A stretch of 64,000 nucleotides of DNA, from positions 434,001 through 498,000 of the forward strand of contig NZ_CAMZOF010000003.1 in assembly GCF_947331435.1 (NCBI RefSeq), in the 5' to 3' direction. Source of the DNA: Pelagibius sp. Alg239-R121 (GTDB lineage: Bacteria > Pseudomonadota > Alphaproteobacteria > Kiloniellales > Kiloniellaceae). Every line of letters starts with the position of its first letter. Positions within the stretch are counted from its first letter, which is position 1. The notes beneath the pieces are model-generated. The model saw only the letters and a list, made by a program, of their open reading frames with translations. It did no database searches and was not told where the DNA came from. The translations under genes and the position numbers were made by a program. This document shows positions 49,457-58,671 of the stretch, piece after piece.

Positions 49457-50422
49457 ATGCGTGATCCAATTCCAGTGACCATGATTCTTTTCCCCGAAGT
49501 CTTGATGTTGGATGTTGCCGGGCCGCTGCAGGTTTTCAGTTCCGCCAACAGCTTTGTTGCTGAGCCTTTTTATCGTGTGCGTACGATCAGTGAAGACGGC
49601 AGGCCAGTGACAAGCGAGTCCGGAATTGCTCTGATGGTCGATGCCGGTTTCGACGCCGCTTTGCCTGGAGGCGATCTTTTTACGCCCGGCGGCCCGGGAA
49701 TCGATCGTCAGTGTGCCAACCCGGCTATGGTCCAATTTTTAAGAGAGGCAGCGCCGAATCAGCGCCGCGTGGCGTCGGTTTGTTCGGGCAGTCTGCTGCT
49801 GGCGGAAGCCGGTTTGCTCGACGGACGTAAAGCCACCTGCCATTGGGGACGGACACCGGACCTTTGGCGGCGCTATCCGGCGGTTCGCTGGCTGCCCGAC
49901 GAGATCTATACACGCGACGCAAATATATTCACGTCCGCCGGGGTGACTGCGGGTATCGATCTGGCACTGGCGATGGTGGAGGACGATTTAGGGTGCGAAA
50001 TCGCGCTCGAAGTGGCGCGCGAATTGGTGGTCTACATGAGACGGTCCGGTGGCCAAAGCCAGTATTCGCGCCCCCTACAGGCACAAAGCGCTGCCTCGCC
50101 GCGCATCAAACAGCTGTGCGAAGCGATTGTCGATCAGCCCGCTCAAGATTGGCGGGTCACGCGGATGAGTGAATACGCCAACATGACCGAGCGTAGCCTG
50201 CACAGGCTATTCATAAAGGAGTTCGGTGAAAGCCCATCACGCTTCGTGGAAGGGGTCCGTGTGGATTACGCCAGAAATGCACTGGAACAGTCACCGGCAT
50301 CCTACGAAAGCGTGGCTGCCCTGTCGGGTTTTCGAGACGCGCAAACTCTCCGCAGGGCCTTTGCCAAACACCTGGGCGTAACCCCCGCGACCTATCGATT
50401 CCGATTTCAACGGGCAGGCTGA
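49457..50422 (+). CDS. GlxA-family transcriptional regulator (DJ-1/PfpI domain + AraC HTH)
   Basis: 321 aa from ATG 49457. The N-terminal DJ-1/PfpI-like domain (VTMILFPEVLMLDVAGPLQVFSSAN, VASVCSGSLLLAEAGLLDGRKATCHW) is followed by a C-terminal AraC domain (WRVTRMSEYANMTERSLHRLFIKEFGESPSRFV and YESVAALSGFRDAQTLRRAF). Such regulators typically sense amines or amino-acid derivatives such as glycine betaine or nicotinate. The divergent PfpI gene is the obvious target. Confidence 0.9.
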   Translation: MRDPIPVTMILFPEVLMLDVAGPLQVFSSANSFVAEPFYRVRTISEDGRPVTSESGIALMVDAGFDAALPGGDLFTPGGPGIDRQCANPAMVQFLREAAPNQRRVASVCSGSLLLAEAGLLDGRKATCHWGRTPDLWRRYPAVRWLPDEIYTRDANIFTSAGVTAGIDLALAMVEDDLGCEIALEVARELVVYMRRSGGQSQYSRPLQAQSAASPRIKQLCEAIVDQPAQDWRVTRMSEYANMTERSLHRLFIKEFGESPSRFVEGVRVDYARNALEQSPASYESVAALSGFRDAQTLRRAFAKHLGVTPATYRFRFQRAG

Positions 50423-50540
50423 TCCGCTCTACCTGATGTCATTACAGCAAATTCACAGTGACGACGGATCGCACAAAATGGTTCGTTCCAGCCTGGATCA
50501 AATCCGGGGTGCCGTCGGCCTTGGTGAAAACGGCCAGAAT

Positions 50541-50828
50541 TTAGAGGCCTTCAACAATGACGAAAGTGCCGTCCGAAACAGGCGCTCGTAGCTTGACGGC
50601 TTCCTGATAGGCATCTGAATTATAGAAGGCTCTGGCCGTGTCCATATCGGCGAATTCTACGATCACCAGACGCCAGCCGGAATCTTCACCCTCAAGCACT
50701 TCCAAAGCGCCGCCGCGGACCAGATACCGGCCGCCGTGCGCTGCGATCGCGGCCGAAGCCTTGGTCTTGTAGGCCTCGTATCCTTCCGGGTCGTGAACGT
50801 TCACGCGCGCGATCATATAAGCTGCCAT
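50541..50828 (-). CDS. DUF1330 family protein
   Basis: 95 aa with the ferredoxin-like alpha/beta barrel pattern of DUF1330: YMIARVNVHDPEGYEAYKTKA, HGGRYLVRGGALEVLEG, WRLVIVEFADMDTARAFYNSDAYQEAV. Members form dimers and are of unknown function, perhaps binding small hydrophobic ligands. The gene lies alone between GlxA and the indolepyruvate oxidoreductase. Confidence 0.9.
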   Translation of the reverse strand: MAAYMIARVNVHDPEGYEAYKTKASAAIAAHGGRYLVRGGALEVLEGEDSGWRLVIVEFADMDTARAFYNSDAYQEAVKLRAPVSDGTFVIVEGL

Positions 50829-50974
50829 ATCTTTTCAAGTCTCCAATGATGTTTCTCGGCGAACCTTAGGATAGGCACAGGCCGACAAGACCGAGGATCG
50901 GTTGTTGTTTCGACATACTGCCGCGATCTGGCAGCCAGGCAAGCTTGAATCAAACCGCTGCTGTAACGTGCCGC

Positions 50975-53900
50975 TTATTCAGCGGCGCTGCGCGTCGGTT
51001 CCGGATTGCGGAAGCTTTGGAGCAACGCAGTTTCGCGCTCTTTCGCTTCGGCAATGTGTTTCTCCTTGATATGGCCGAAGCCCCGGATGTGCTCCGGTAC
51101 CGATGCGAGGTCGACAGCCAATGCGTGTGTGTCATGTGACAGACCAGCAATCAGCTCTTCGATCAGGCGCTCGTAATCCGCAATGAGCTGCCGTTCCATC
51201 TTGCGCTCTTCACTGTACCCGAAGATATCCAGCTTGCCGCCGCGCAGGCCTTTGAACCTGGCCAACAGTTTGAAGGCGCTAAGAATCCAGGCACCGAATT
51301 CGCGTTTTTTCAGATGCCCGGTTTCCGGATCACGTTTGGCCAGGAGCGGGGGGGCCAGATGGACGCTCAATTTGAAGTCGCCTTCGAACTGCTGGCGCAG
51401 TTTCTCGGCAAACTCTGCGCTGGAATACAGGCGTGCGACCTCGTATTCGTCTTTGATGGCGAGCAGTTTGAAATAATAGCGCGCAACGGCTTCGCTCAGT
51501 GCCGATGAATTCGGCAGCATCGCCGTTTCGGCCTTGCGGACTCTTTCTACCAGCGACTGATAGCGCTTGGCATAGTTGGTGTCCTGGTAGTCGGTGAGAA
51601 CCGCGGAGCGACGCGCGATAACCTCGTCCAGGTCCTTCGAGAAATGATGGCTTGCGGGTTCCTGCGGAGGCGCAGCGAAAGCTTGAACGGCTGCCAGGTC
51701 GTTGGCTGCGCGCCGTCCCCAGCGGAATGCACGCGTGTTGGCTTCGACCGCGACACCGTTGAGGACGATGGCTTGATCAATCGCGTCCAGGCTGAGCGGT
51801 ACCAGGCCTTTCTGCCAGGCGTAACCCAGCATAAAGAGGTTGGTCGCAATCGAATCGCCGAGGATCGCCGTCGCGATCTGCGTGGCGTCGAGGAAATCCG
51901 TGTTGCCTACGCCGGTTTCAGTCTCGATCCGTTCCTGCAGCTTCTGTGACGGGAACAGAAGGTCCGGGTTTCGGGTGAAGTCGCCGGTCACGGCCTCGTG
52001 GCTGTTGATCACGGCGCGGCCGCGGTCTTTCTCAATCTTGGACAAGGCGTCGAAGCCGGCCGCAACCACCAGATCGCAACCCAGAAGAAGTTTCGCACCG
52101 CCTGCCGAGACCCGAACCGCGTGGATGTCTTCGGGCTGTGCAGAAACGCGAACGTGGCTGACGACAGCGCCGCCCTTCTGGGCCAGACCTGCCATATCAA
52201 GGACTGAACAGCCCTTGCCCTCGATGTGGGCCGCCATGCCGATCAGAGCGCCAATCGTGACCACGCCGGTGCCGCCGACCCCGGTAATGACGATGCTGTA
52301 GGGTTCATCCAGGGAGGGCAGGGTCGGTTCTGGAAGGTCATCCCACTGTGACGCAGAGCTATCGTCCCCGTCATTTGCGACCGGTTTCTTCTTCCGCACG
52401 GCGCCACCGTGGACGGTCACAAAGCTGGGGCAGAAGCCGTTGACGCAGGAGAAATCCTTATTGCAGGACGACTGGTCGATGGTGCGTTTGCGTCCAAACT
52501 CGGTTTCCAGCGGCGCAACGGAAACGCAGTTCGATTGAATGGAGCAATCACCGCAGCCTTCGCAGACAGCATCATTGATGAAGGCCCGTTTGGGCGGATC
52601 CGGATAGAGACCGCGCTTGCGTCGCCGGCGTTTTTCCGCCGCGCAGGTTTGGTCGTAAAGGATGACCGAAACGCCCTTGATCTCACGCATCTCGCGCTGA
52701 ACCCGGTCAAGTTCGTCGCGGTGTTCGATGGTGATACCCTGTGCCCAGGGCGTGCCGACCGGATATTTGTCCGGTTCGTCCGTGACAACAACGATGCGCT
52801 GAATACCCTCGGCCTCCAGCTGCCGCGTGATCATTGCGGGATCCAGCGGGCCGTCATGAGGCTGGCCGCCGGTCATGGCGACTGCATCATTGTAAAGGAC
52901 CTTGTAGGTAATGTTCACTTTGGCGGCGATGGCGGCGCGAACCGCCATGATGCCCGAATGAAAATAGGTCCCGTCGCCCAGATTGGCGAACACATGATCG
53001 GTCTTGCTGAAAGGCGCTTGACCGACCCAGGGCACGCCTTCACCGCCCATCTGCGTGAAGGTTTCGGTGTCCCGGTCCATCCAGATCGCCATGTAATGGC
53101 AACCGATACCGGCCATGGCCCGGCTGCCTTCAGGAACCTTGGTAGAGGTGTTGTGCGGACAACCGGAACAGAAGTAGGGAATACGGCTGATCGGGGGCGT
53201 ATCCGCGTTCAGCGCCTGTTCCTTCTGTTCCAGGAACGCAAGCCGCTGGTCAATGCGTTCGTTGTTGTAGAAGCGGCCGATACGCTGTGCCAGAACCCGT
53301 GCGATACGGGCCGGGGTGATCTCGTTGATCGAGGGCAGGATCCAATTGCCGCTTTCGTCGTATTTGCCGATGACCCGGGGGCGCACATCGGGACGCCAGT
53401 TGTAGAGCTGTTCCTTCAGCTGGTTTTCGATGACTGCACGCTTTTCCTCGACGACGATGATCTCTTCGAGGCCTTCGGCGAAGTGCCGCATGCCCTCGCG
53501 CTCCAACGGCCAGGTCATGCCGACTTTATACAGGCTGAGGCCGATATCCGCGGCCATTTCATCGTCGATCCCCAAATCGTCCAGCGCCTGGCGAACATCG
53601 AGATAGGACTTGCCGGCCGTCACGATGCCGAGGCGCCGCTTGTGCGGTGAATCTATGATCGTTTTGTCGAGCTTGTTCGCGCGCGCAAAGGCAAGGGCAG
53701 CGTATATCTTGTGAGCCTGCAGGCGTTCTTCCTGCTCCAGCACCCCATCCGGCCAGCGGATATTGAAGCCTTCGGCAGGCATTTCGAAGTCGGCGGGCAT
53801 CTGAATATCTATACGGTGCGGATCGACATAAACACTGGCGGAGGAATCGACCGTTTCGCCGATCGTCTTAAACCCGACCCAACAGCCGGAATAGCGGCTC

Positions 53901-54466
53901 ATAGCCCAACCATAGAGGCCCAGATCCAGAAACTCCTGCACCCCGGCCGGATTCAACACTGGAATCATGGCGTCCATAAAGGCGTGTTCGCATTGATGGG
54001 CGGTTGTGGAGGATTTGGCGGTATGGTCGTCGCCAGCCAAAAGCAATACGCCGCCGTGGCGTGAAGAGCCGGCCAGGTTGCCATGCCGGAAGACGTCGCC
54101 GCTGCGGTCTACGCCGGGGCCTTTGCCATACCACATGGAATAAACGCCGTCGTAATTGCTGTCACCGAAGAGGCTGCCCTGCTGGCTGCCCCAAACGGCG
54201 GTGGCGGCGAGGTCTTCGTTCACACCAGGCTGAAAGTGGATGTGGTTCTTGGCCAGAAACTGCCGGGCGGACCAGAGTTGCTGATCGACGCCGCCGAGTG
54301 GCGAACCGCGATAGCCGGAGATGAAGCATCCAGTGTTGAGGCCGGCAGCAACGTCCCGCTGGCGCTGCATCATGGGAAGCCGCACCAAGGCCTGCGTACC
54401 GGTCAGGTAGACCCGGCCGGAGTCGAGTGCGTACTTGTCGTCGAGAGTTACCGCGTTAAGGGCCAT
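50975..54466 (-). CDS. Indolepyruvate:ferredoxin oxidoreductase, fused alpha/gamma/beta type
   Basis: 1163 aa. The first part holds the pyrimidine and TPP-binding domains (GCFISGYRGSPLGGVDQQLW; FANLGDGTYFHSGIMAVRAA). CSGCPHN and a ferredoxin-like CEGCGDCSIQSNC set bind Fe-S clusters. The KEGG-style gamma domain starts at SIVITGVGGTGVVTIGALI, and a C-terminal DUF6537-type helical part follows. It oxidatively decarboxylates aryl-pyruvates (from Trp, Phe, Tyr) to the CoA thioesters and reduces ferredoxin. It follows an acyl-CoA ligase gene on the same strand. Confidence 0.93.
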   Translation of the reverse strand: MALNAVTLDDKYALDSGRVYLTGTQALVRLPMMQRQRDVAAGLNTGCFISGYRGSPLGGVDQQLWSARQFLAKNHIHFQPGVNEDLAATAVWGSQQGSLFGDSNYDGVYSMWYGKGPGVDRSGDVFRHGNLAGSSRHGGVLLLAGDDHTAKSSTTAHQCEHAFMDAMIPVLNPAGVQEFLDLGLYGWAMSRYSGCWVGFKTIGETVDSSASVYVDPHRIDIQMPADFEMPAEGFNIRWPDGVLEQEERLQAHKIYAALAFARANKLDKTIIDSPHKRRLGIVTAGKSYLDVRQALDDLGIDDEMAADIGLSLYKVGMTWPLEREGMRHFAEGLEEIIVVEEKRAVIENQLKEQLYNWRPDVRPRVIGKYDESGNWILPSINEITPARIARVLAQRIGRFYNNERIDQRLAFLEQKEQALNADTPPISRIPYFCSGCPHNTSTKVPEGSRAMAGIGCHYMAIWMDRDTETFTQMGGEGVPWVGQAPFSKTDHVFANLGDGTYFHSGIMAVRAAIAAKVNITYKVLYNDAVAMTGGQPHDGPLDPAMITRQLEAEGIQRIVVVTDEPDKYPVGTPWAQGITIEHRDELDRVQREMREIKGVSVILYDQTCAAEKRRRRKRGLYPDPPKRAFINDAVCEGCGDCSIQSNCVSVAPLETEFGRKRTIDQSSCNKDFSCVNGFCPSFVTVHGGAVRKKKPVANDGDDSSASQWDDLPEPTLPSLDEPYSIVITGVGGTGVVTIGALIGMAAHIEGKGCSVLDMAGLAQKGGAVVSHVRVSAQPEDIHAVRVSAGGAKLLLGCDLVVAAGFDALSKIEKDRGRAVINSHEAVTGDFTRNPDLLFPSQKLQERIETETGVGNTDFLDATQIATAILGDSIATNLFMLGYAWQKGLVPLSLDAIDQAIVLNGVAVEANTRAFRWGRRAANDLAAVQAFAAPPQEPASHHFSKDLDEVIARRSAVLTDYQDTNYAKRYQSLVERVRKAETAMLPNSSALSEAVARYYFKLLAIKDEYEVARLYSSAEFAEKLRQQFEGDFKLSVHLAPPLLAKRDPETGHLKKREFGAWILSAFKLLARFKGLRGGKLDIFGYSEERKMERQLIADYERLIEELIAGLSHDTHALAVDLASVPEHIRGFGHIKEKHIAEAKERETALLQSFRNPEPTRSAAE

Positions 54467-54706
54467 CGTTTCCTCTCCCGAGCAGAATTCTTATCGGCTT
54501 ATGCCTTAAAAGGTAATCATTGCTGACCTAAATAGCAATTTGGCTGAGCCGAATCGGGCAAAAAAGCAACGTCGCTGCCCATTATATTGGAATTGGTTAA
54601 CGAAAGTACCAAGATGCCGATACCGAAAGAAATTTAAAGTCGGCGAATCGCTGGGCTTCTATGTTCCTGGTGTGGCTGCTGCGTCGTGTAGACGGCTCAA
54701 GCTGGT

Positions 54707-56506
54707 TCAGGCTTTTTTCTTTTCATAAAGCTCGTCGAGCACCTTGCCGTATTCGGCGAGAATCTTGTGGCGCCGGATCTTCAGGGTCGGAGTCATCATG
54801 CCGTTGTCGGTGGTGAAGGCTTCCGGAGCGATGATAAAACGCCGGACTTTTTCCATCGGTGACAACAGCTTATTTACATTATCGATCACACCGGAGAGGT
54901 GTTTGCGGAGATCGGGGTCGGCACTCAGGGCCTGGAGATCGTATTTCTTGTCGTGCTCCTTTGCCCAACTTTTCAGGAATTCCTCGTCAGGCACCAGCAG
55001 CGCAACCAGGTTTGGCCGCTTGTCACCATAGGCCATCGCCTGGTGGATCTCGGCCTGAAGAGTCAGAAAACCCTCAATCCTGGCAGGCGAAACGTTGTCG
55101 CCGCCGGAGAAGACGATGATATCCTTTTTCCGGTCCGTGATCTGAATGTAGTTGTACTCGTCCAGGCGACCGACATCGCCGGTGTGCAGCCAGCCATCTT
55201 TGATGACGTTTGCGGTGGCTTCCTCGTCACCCCAATAGCCGTTCATTATCAGCTCGCCACGCACCAGAATCTCACCGTCATCGGCTATTTTGACTTCGAC
55301 GCCTTTCAGCGGCGGACCAACCGTATGCATCTTCACGCGCTCCGGCCGGTTGCAGGAGATCACCGGCGCGGATTCGGTCTGACCGTAACCCTGCAGAACC
55401 GGCAAGCCCAACGCGACGAAGAACACACCGATATCGGGATTGAGCGCAGCACCTCCGGAAACCATCGCCTTCAGGCGGCCGCCGAAACGTTTCTTGATTT
55501 TGCTGCGCACCAGAATCTCGACGATCAGATCCAGTAAACGTTCCTTGACGCTCAGGCTTGTGGGATCGACGTAGCGTTTGCGCCCCAAGGTTTCGGCCAA
55601 GGTGAACAGGCGCTGCTTGAAAGGACTTTGGGTCGAGACCCCACGCCGGATGCGCTGCAGCATGGTCTCGTATAGGCGCGGCACCGCAGTCATGATGGTC
55701 GGTTTGGCTTCGGCGAGATTGTTCAGCAGCTGTTCGACACTCTCGGCGTAATAGATCTCCGCGCCGATCGAGATCGGGAAGAATTGTCCCGCAGTGTGTT
55801 CATAGGAATGAGTGAGAGGCAGAAAGGACAAAAAAACCTCGCGGTCGAGGCCAAGCTCTTCCAACAGGTGATGGGCACCCATGCAGTTACAGATGATCGC
55901 ACCGTGGCTCAGCATCACCGCTTTGGGGACGCCGCCGGTGCCGGAAGTATAGATAAAACAGGCTGTTTCGTGCCGTTGGGCATAGCTGGCGTAATCCTTG
56001 ACATCGTCGGGCGCGAGGGAGCCCTTGTGCAGAATTTCATCCCAGCGATAGAGCTCGATCGGAACCGATTGGCCTTGTTCCAGGTCTTCGATGGAGATGA
56101 CCCACTTGCAGCTTGCGGAATCCAGCGCAGCGGGCAGCAGTTTACGCGCAAGCGCCCGGGTCGAAACAATGACACCCTTGGCACCCGAGTTGGTCAGGAT
56201 ATGGAGGTGATCGTTGGTGGTGTTGGTGGTGTAGGCAGGTACGGTTACGCCGCCGGCGGCCATAATCCCAACATCGGCGATCAGCCACTCCGGGCGGTTC
56301 TCAGCAACCAGCACGACACGGTCGCCGCGTTCGACGCCCAGTCCCCGCAGTCCGCGCGCCAGATCTTTGACGCCTGATTCAGCCTCGCGCCATGTCAAGG
56401 GACGGTAGGCACCATCGCGTTTGGCCCAGAGAAAATTCCGGTCCGCATGTTTCTCGGCCTGCTCGAAAAACATCTCGGTCAAGCTGTTCCAAGCCGAAAA
56501 ATCCAT
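54707..56506 (-). CDS. Long-chain acyl-CoA synthetase (AMP-binding)
   Basis: 599 aa from ATG 56506, with GGGGGG 4 bases upstream. ANL-superfamily motifs: FIYTSGTGGVPKAVMLSHG (A3), LQGYGQTESAPVISCN (A5), GWLHTGDVGRLDEYNYIQITDRKKDII (A7-A8) and a C-terminal lysine region (MTPTLKIRRHKILAEYG). It makes acyl-CoA from fatty or aryl-acetic acids. Next to the indolepyruvate oxidoreductase it could activate aryl acids. That is inference; a long-chain fatty acid is the default. Confidence 0.92.
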   Translation of the reverse strand: MDFSAWNSLTEMFFEQAEKHADRNFLWAKRDGAYRPLTWREAESGVKDLARGLRGLGVERGDRVVLVAENRPEWLIADVGIMAAGGVTVPAYTTNTTNDHLHILTNSGAKGVIVSTRALARKLLPAALDSASCKWVISIEDLEQGQSVPIELYRWDEILHKGSLAPDDVKDYASYAQRHETACFIYTSGTGGVPKAVMLSHGAIICNCMGAHHLLEELGLDREVFLSFLPLTHSYEHTAGQFFPISIGAEIYYAESVEQLLNNLAEAKPTIMTAVPRLYETMLQRIRRGVSTQSPFKQRLFTLAETLGRKRYVDPTSLSVKERLLDLIVEILVRSKIKKRFGGRLKAMVSGGAALNPDIGVFFVALGLPVLQGYGQTESAPVISCNRPERVKMHTVGPPLKGVEVKIADDGEILVRGELIMNGYWGDEEATANVIKDGWLHTGDVGRLDEYNYIQITDRKKDIIVFSGGDNVSPARIEGFLTLQAEIHQAMAYGDKRPNLVALLVPDEEFLKSWAKEHDKKYDLQALSADPDLRKHLSGVIDNVNKLLSPMEKVRRFIIAPEAFTTDNGMMTPTLKIRRHKILAEYGKVLDELYEKKKA

Positions 56507-56654
56507 AGTTCCCCCCTTCTTACAGCGTTTCACCGCTGCATGGCTGTCCGCTTCAATCACGCAGGTTTGTCCTTGGCGATCACGTTTTTGGGGCCTATAT
56601 CGCTAGCGGTCAAGGTGCGACTGTTACGTGCCACTGCTAAGAGTGACTGCCTGG

Positions 56655-56703
56655 AGAGTGATCGATCTTGATCAAAGCGACCAAGATCGTGAATCGCGCT
56701 CTA
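56655..56703. repeat. Intergenic palindromic element (AGAG...CGATCTTG / CAAGATCG...CTCTA)
   Basis: AGAGTGATCGATCTTG (56655-56670) pairs with CAAGATCGTGAATCGCGCTC (56682-56701, then TA), loop ATCAAAGCGAC. It is in the gap upstream of pepF, about 80 bases before the gene. The CGTGAATC word is shared with other members of the family. Confidence 0.5.
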
Positions 56704-56779
56704 ACCATAAGAAGTAGAGGCTGATTGACGTTTACCCCTTATTCAGGGAAAAAACCTTCAGACTCTAGGAGGACCATCC

Positions 56780-58582
56780 GTGTCGAACGCCGCTAAACCG
56801 AATCCTGTGATTGACGAGAAACTAGGCACCCTGCCCGCGTGGGATTTGAGTGACCTTTATCCCGGGACGGAGTCGCCGGAACTCAGCCAGGATCTCGATG
56901 GCTGCGAAGCGGCTGCAAAGGAATTCAAGGCGCTCTATGAAGGGCGCCTGGCAAATCTGGACGGCGTAGCGCTCGCAGGTGCTGTGGATGCTTACCAGGG
57001 TCTGCAGGAGACCTTGGGGCGGGTCATGAGCTACGCGCAGCTGGTCTATTCAGGCAACATGAGCGATCCGGCCGTCACGCAGTTCTATCAGGCGATGCAG
57101 GAGCGCACGACGACGATCTCGACGGCGACGCTGTTTTTTACGCTCGAACTCAATCACCTGGCCGACGACGTTCTGCAAGCGAAGTTGTCGGCGCCCGAAC
57201 TTGAACACTATGCGCCTTGGCTGCGCGATCTGCGTGCGTATCGGCCTCATCAGCTCGGAGAGGAAATCGAGCGGTTGTTGCATGAGAAGGCCGTCAGTGG
57301 CCGTTCCGCCTGGACGCGGCTGTTCGACGAGACCATGGCGGCCCTGCGCTTTCCCTTCGGCGGCGGCGAGCTGGGCAACGCGGAAATTCTCAACAAGCTG
57401 GGCGACCGGAAGGCCGAGGTGCGCAAGGAGGCTGCGAAATCGCTGGGCAAGGTCTTGGGTGCGAATCAGCGAACCTTTGCGCTGATCACCAATACACTCG
57501 CCAAGGATAAGCAGACCGAGGACAGCTGGCGCAGTTTCGGGCGCCCCATCTCGTCACGGAACCTGGCAAACGTCGTTGAGGACGAGGTGGTCGACGCACT
57601 GGTGAATTCCGTCGCAAATGCCTATCCGAACCTGTCACATCGCTATTACAGGCTGAAGGCCCGATGGTTTGGTGTCGATCAGATACCCTATTGGGACCGC
57701 AATGCGCCTTTGCCCGATGACAACGACAAAGTCATTTCCTGGGACGATGCGCGCAGCACAGTGCTTGACGCCTACGCGTCTTTCTCACCGAAACTGGCGG
57801 AGGTCGGACGCCGATTCTTCGATCAGCCCTGGATCGACGCACCGGTCCGTCCCGGCAAGGCACCTGGGGCTTTTGCCCATCCAACCGTTCCCTCGGCGCA
57901 TCCCTATCTTCTGTTGAATTATCAGGGGCGCACGCGGGACGTCATGACTTTGGCGCACGAGCTGGGGCATGGTTGCCATCAGGTTTTTGCCGGGCCGCAG
58001 GGTCACCTTATGGCGGACACACCCCTGACACTCGCTGAAACCGCCTCAGTGTTTGGGGAGATGCTGACGTTCCAGTCTTTACTGCGTGCAGAGACCGACC
58101 CAACCCGCCGTAAAGTGATGCTGGCCTCCAAGGTCGAGGACATGCTGAATACCGTTGTACGCCAAATCGCGATGCATCAGTTTGAAACCCGGGTGCATGA
58201 CGAACGCCGCTCGGGCGAACTTTTACCAGAGCGGCTGGGTGAAATCTGGCTGGAGACTCAGCGCGAAAGCCTGGGGCCGGCTTTGAAATTCGACGACGAT
58301 TACCGCCACTACTGGGCTTATATCCCGCACTTCATTCACGTTCCTTTCTATGTCTATGCCTATGCCTTTGGCGATTGCCTCGTCAACTCTCTCTATGCCG
58401 TCTACGAGCAGGCTTCCGATGGCTTTGCCGAGAAGTATCTCGATATGCTGGGTGCGGGCGGGACCAAACGGCACAAGGAGCTTTTGGCGCCCTTTGGTTT
58501 GGATGCTTCCGATCCGAATTTCTGGGCGCAGGGCCTGAGCCTGATCGGACGCTTCATCGATGAATTGGAGCAGATGGATTGA
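56780..58582 (+). CDS. pepF: M3-family oligoendopeptidase F
   Basis: 600 aa from GTG 56780, with GGAGGA 6 bases upstream. Zinc metallopeptidase of clan MA: LAHELGHGCHQ with HExxH at 393-397 and the third ligand in ETASVFGEML. The N-terminal domain begins DLYPGTESPELSQDLDGCEAAAKEF and C-terminal marks include YAYAFGDCLVNSLYAVYEQ. It hydrolyses short peptides in the cytoplasm. It is the first of a same-strand run with the ABC1 kinase and pnt. Confidence 0.95.
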   Translation: MSNAAKPNPVIDEKLGTLPAWDLSDLYPGTESPELSQDLDGCEAAAKEFKALYEGRLANLDGVALAGAVDAYQGLQETLGRVMSYAQLVYSGNMSDPAVTQFYQAMQERTTTISTATLFFTLELNHLADDVLQAKLSAPELEHYAPWLRDLRAYRPHQLGEEIERLLHEKAVSGRSAWTRLFDETMAALRFPFGGGELGNAEILNKLGDRKAEVRKEAAKSLGKVLGANQRTFALITNTLAKDKQTEDSWRSFGRPISSRNLANVVEDEVVDALVNSVANAYPNLSHRYYRLKARWFGVDQIPYWDRNAPLPDDNDKVISWDDARSTVLDAYASFSPKLAEVGRRFFDQPWIDAPVRPGKAPGAFAHPTVPSAHPYLLLNYQGRTRDVMTLAHELGHGCHQVFAGPQGHLMADTPLTLAETASVFGEMLTFQSLLRAETDPTRRKVMLASKVEDMLNTVVRQIAMHQFETRVHDERRSGELLPERLGEIWLETQRESLGPALKFDDDYRHYWAYIPHFIHVPFYVYAYAFGDCLVNSLYAVYEQASDGFAEKYLDMLGAGGTKRHKELLAPFGLDASDPNFWAQGLSLIGRFIDELEQMD

Positions 58583-58671
58583 CCGCGGCTTCTCTGGGCG
58601 TGGCATGTTAGACCTTGATGAAAGTGTCCCTGTGGCTGGACAAGCTCTGACACCAAGCCCATGTTCCCAAC

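Noticed and set aside
52409-53650. 413-codon plus-strand frame within the indolepyruvate oxidoreductase
   Set aside because: Shadow of the 1163-aa minus-strand protein, which carries all TPP and Fe-S motifs.
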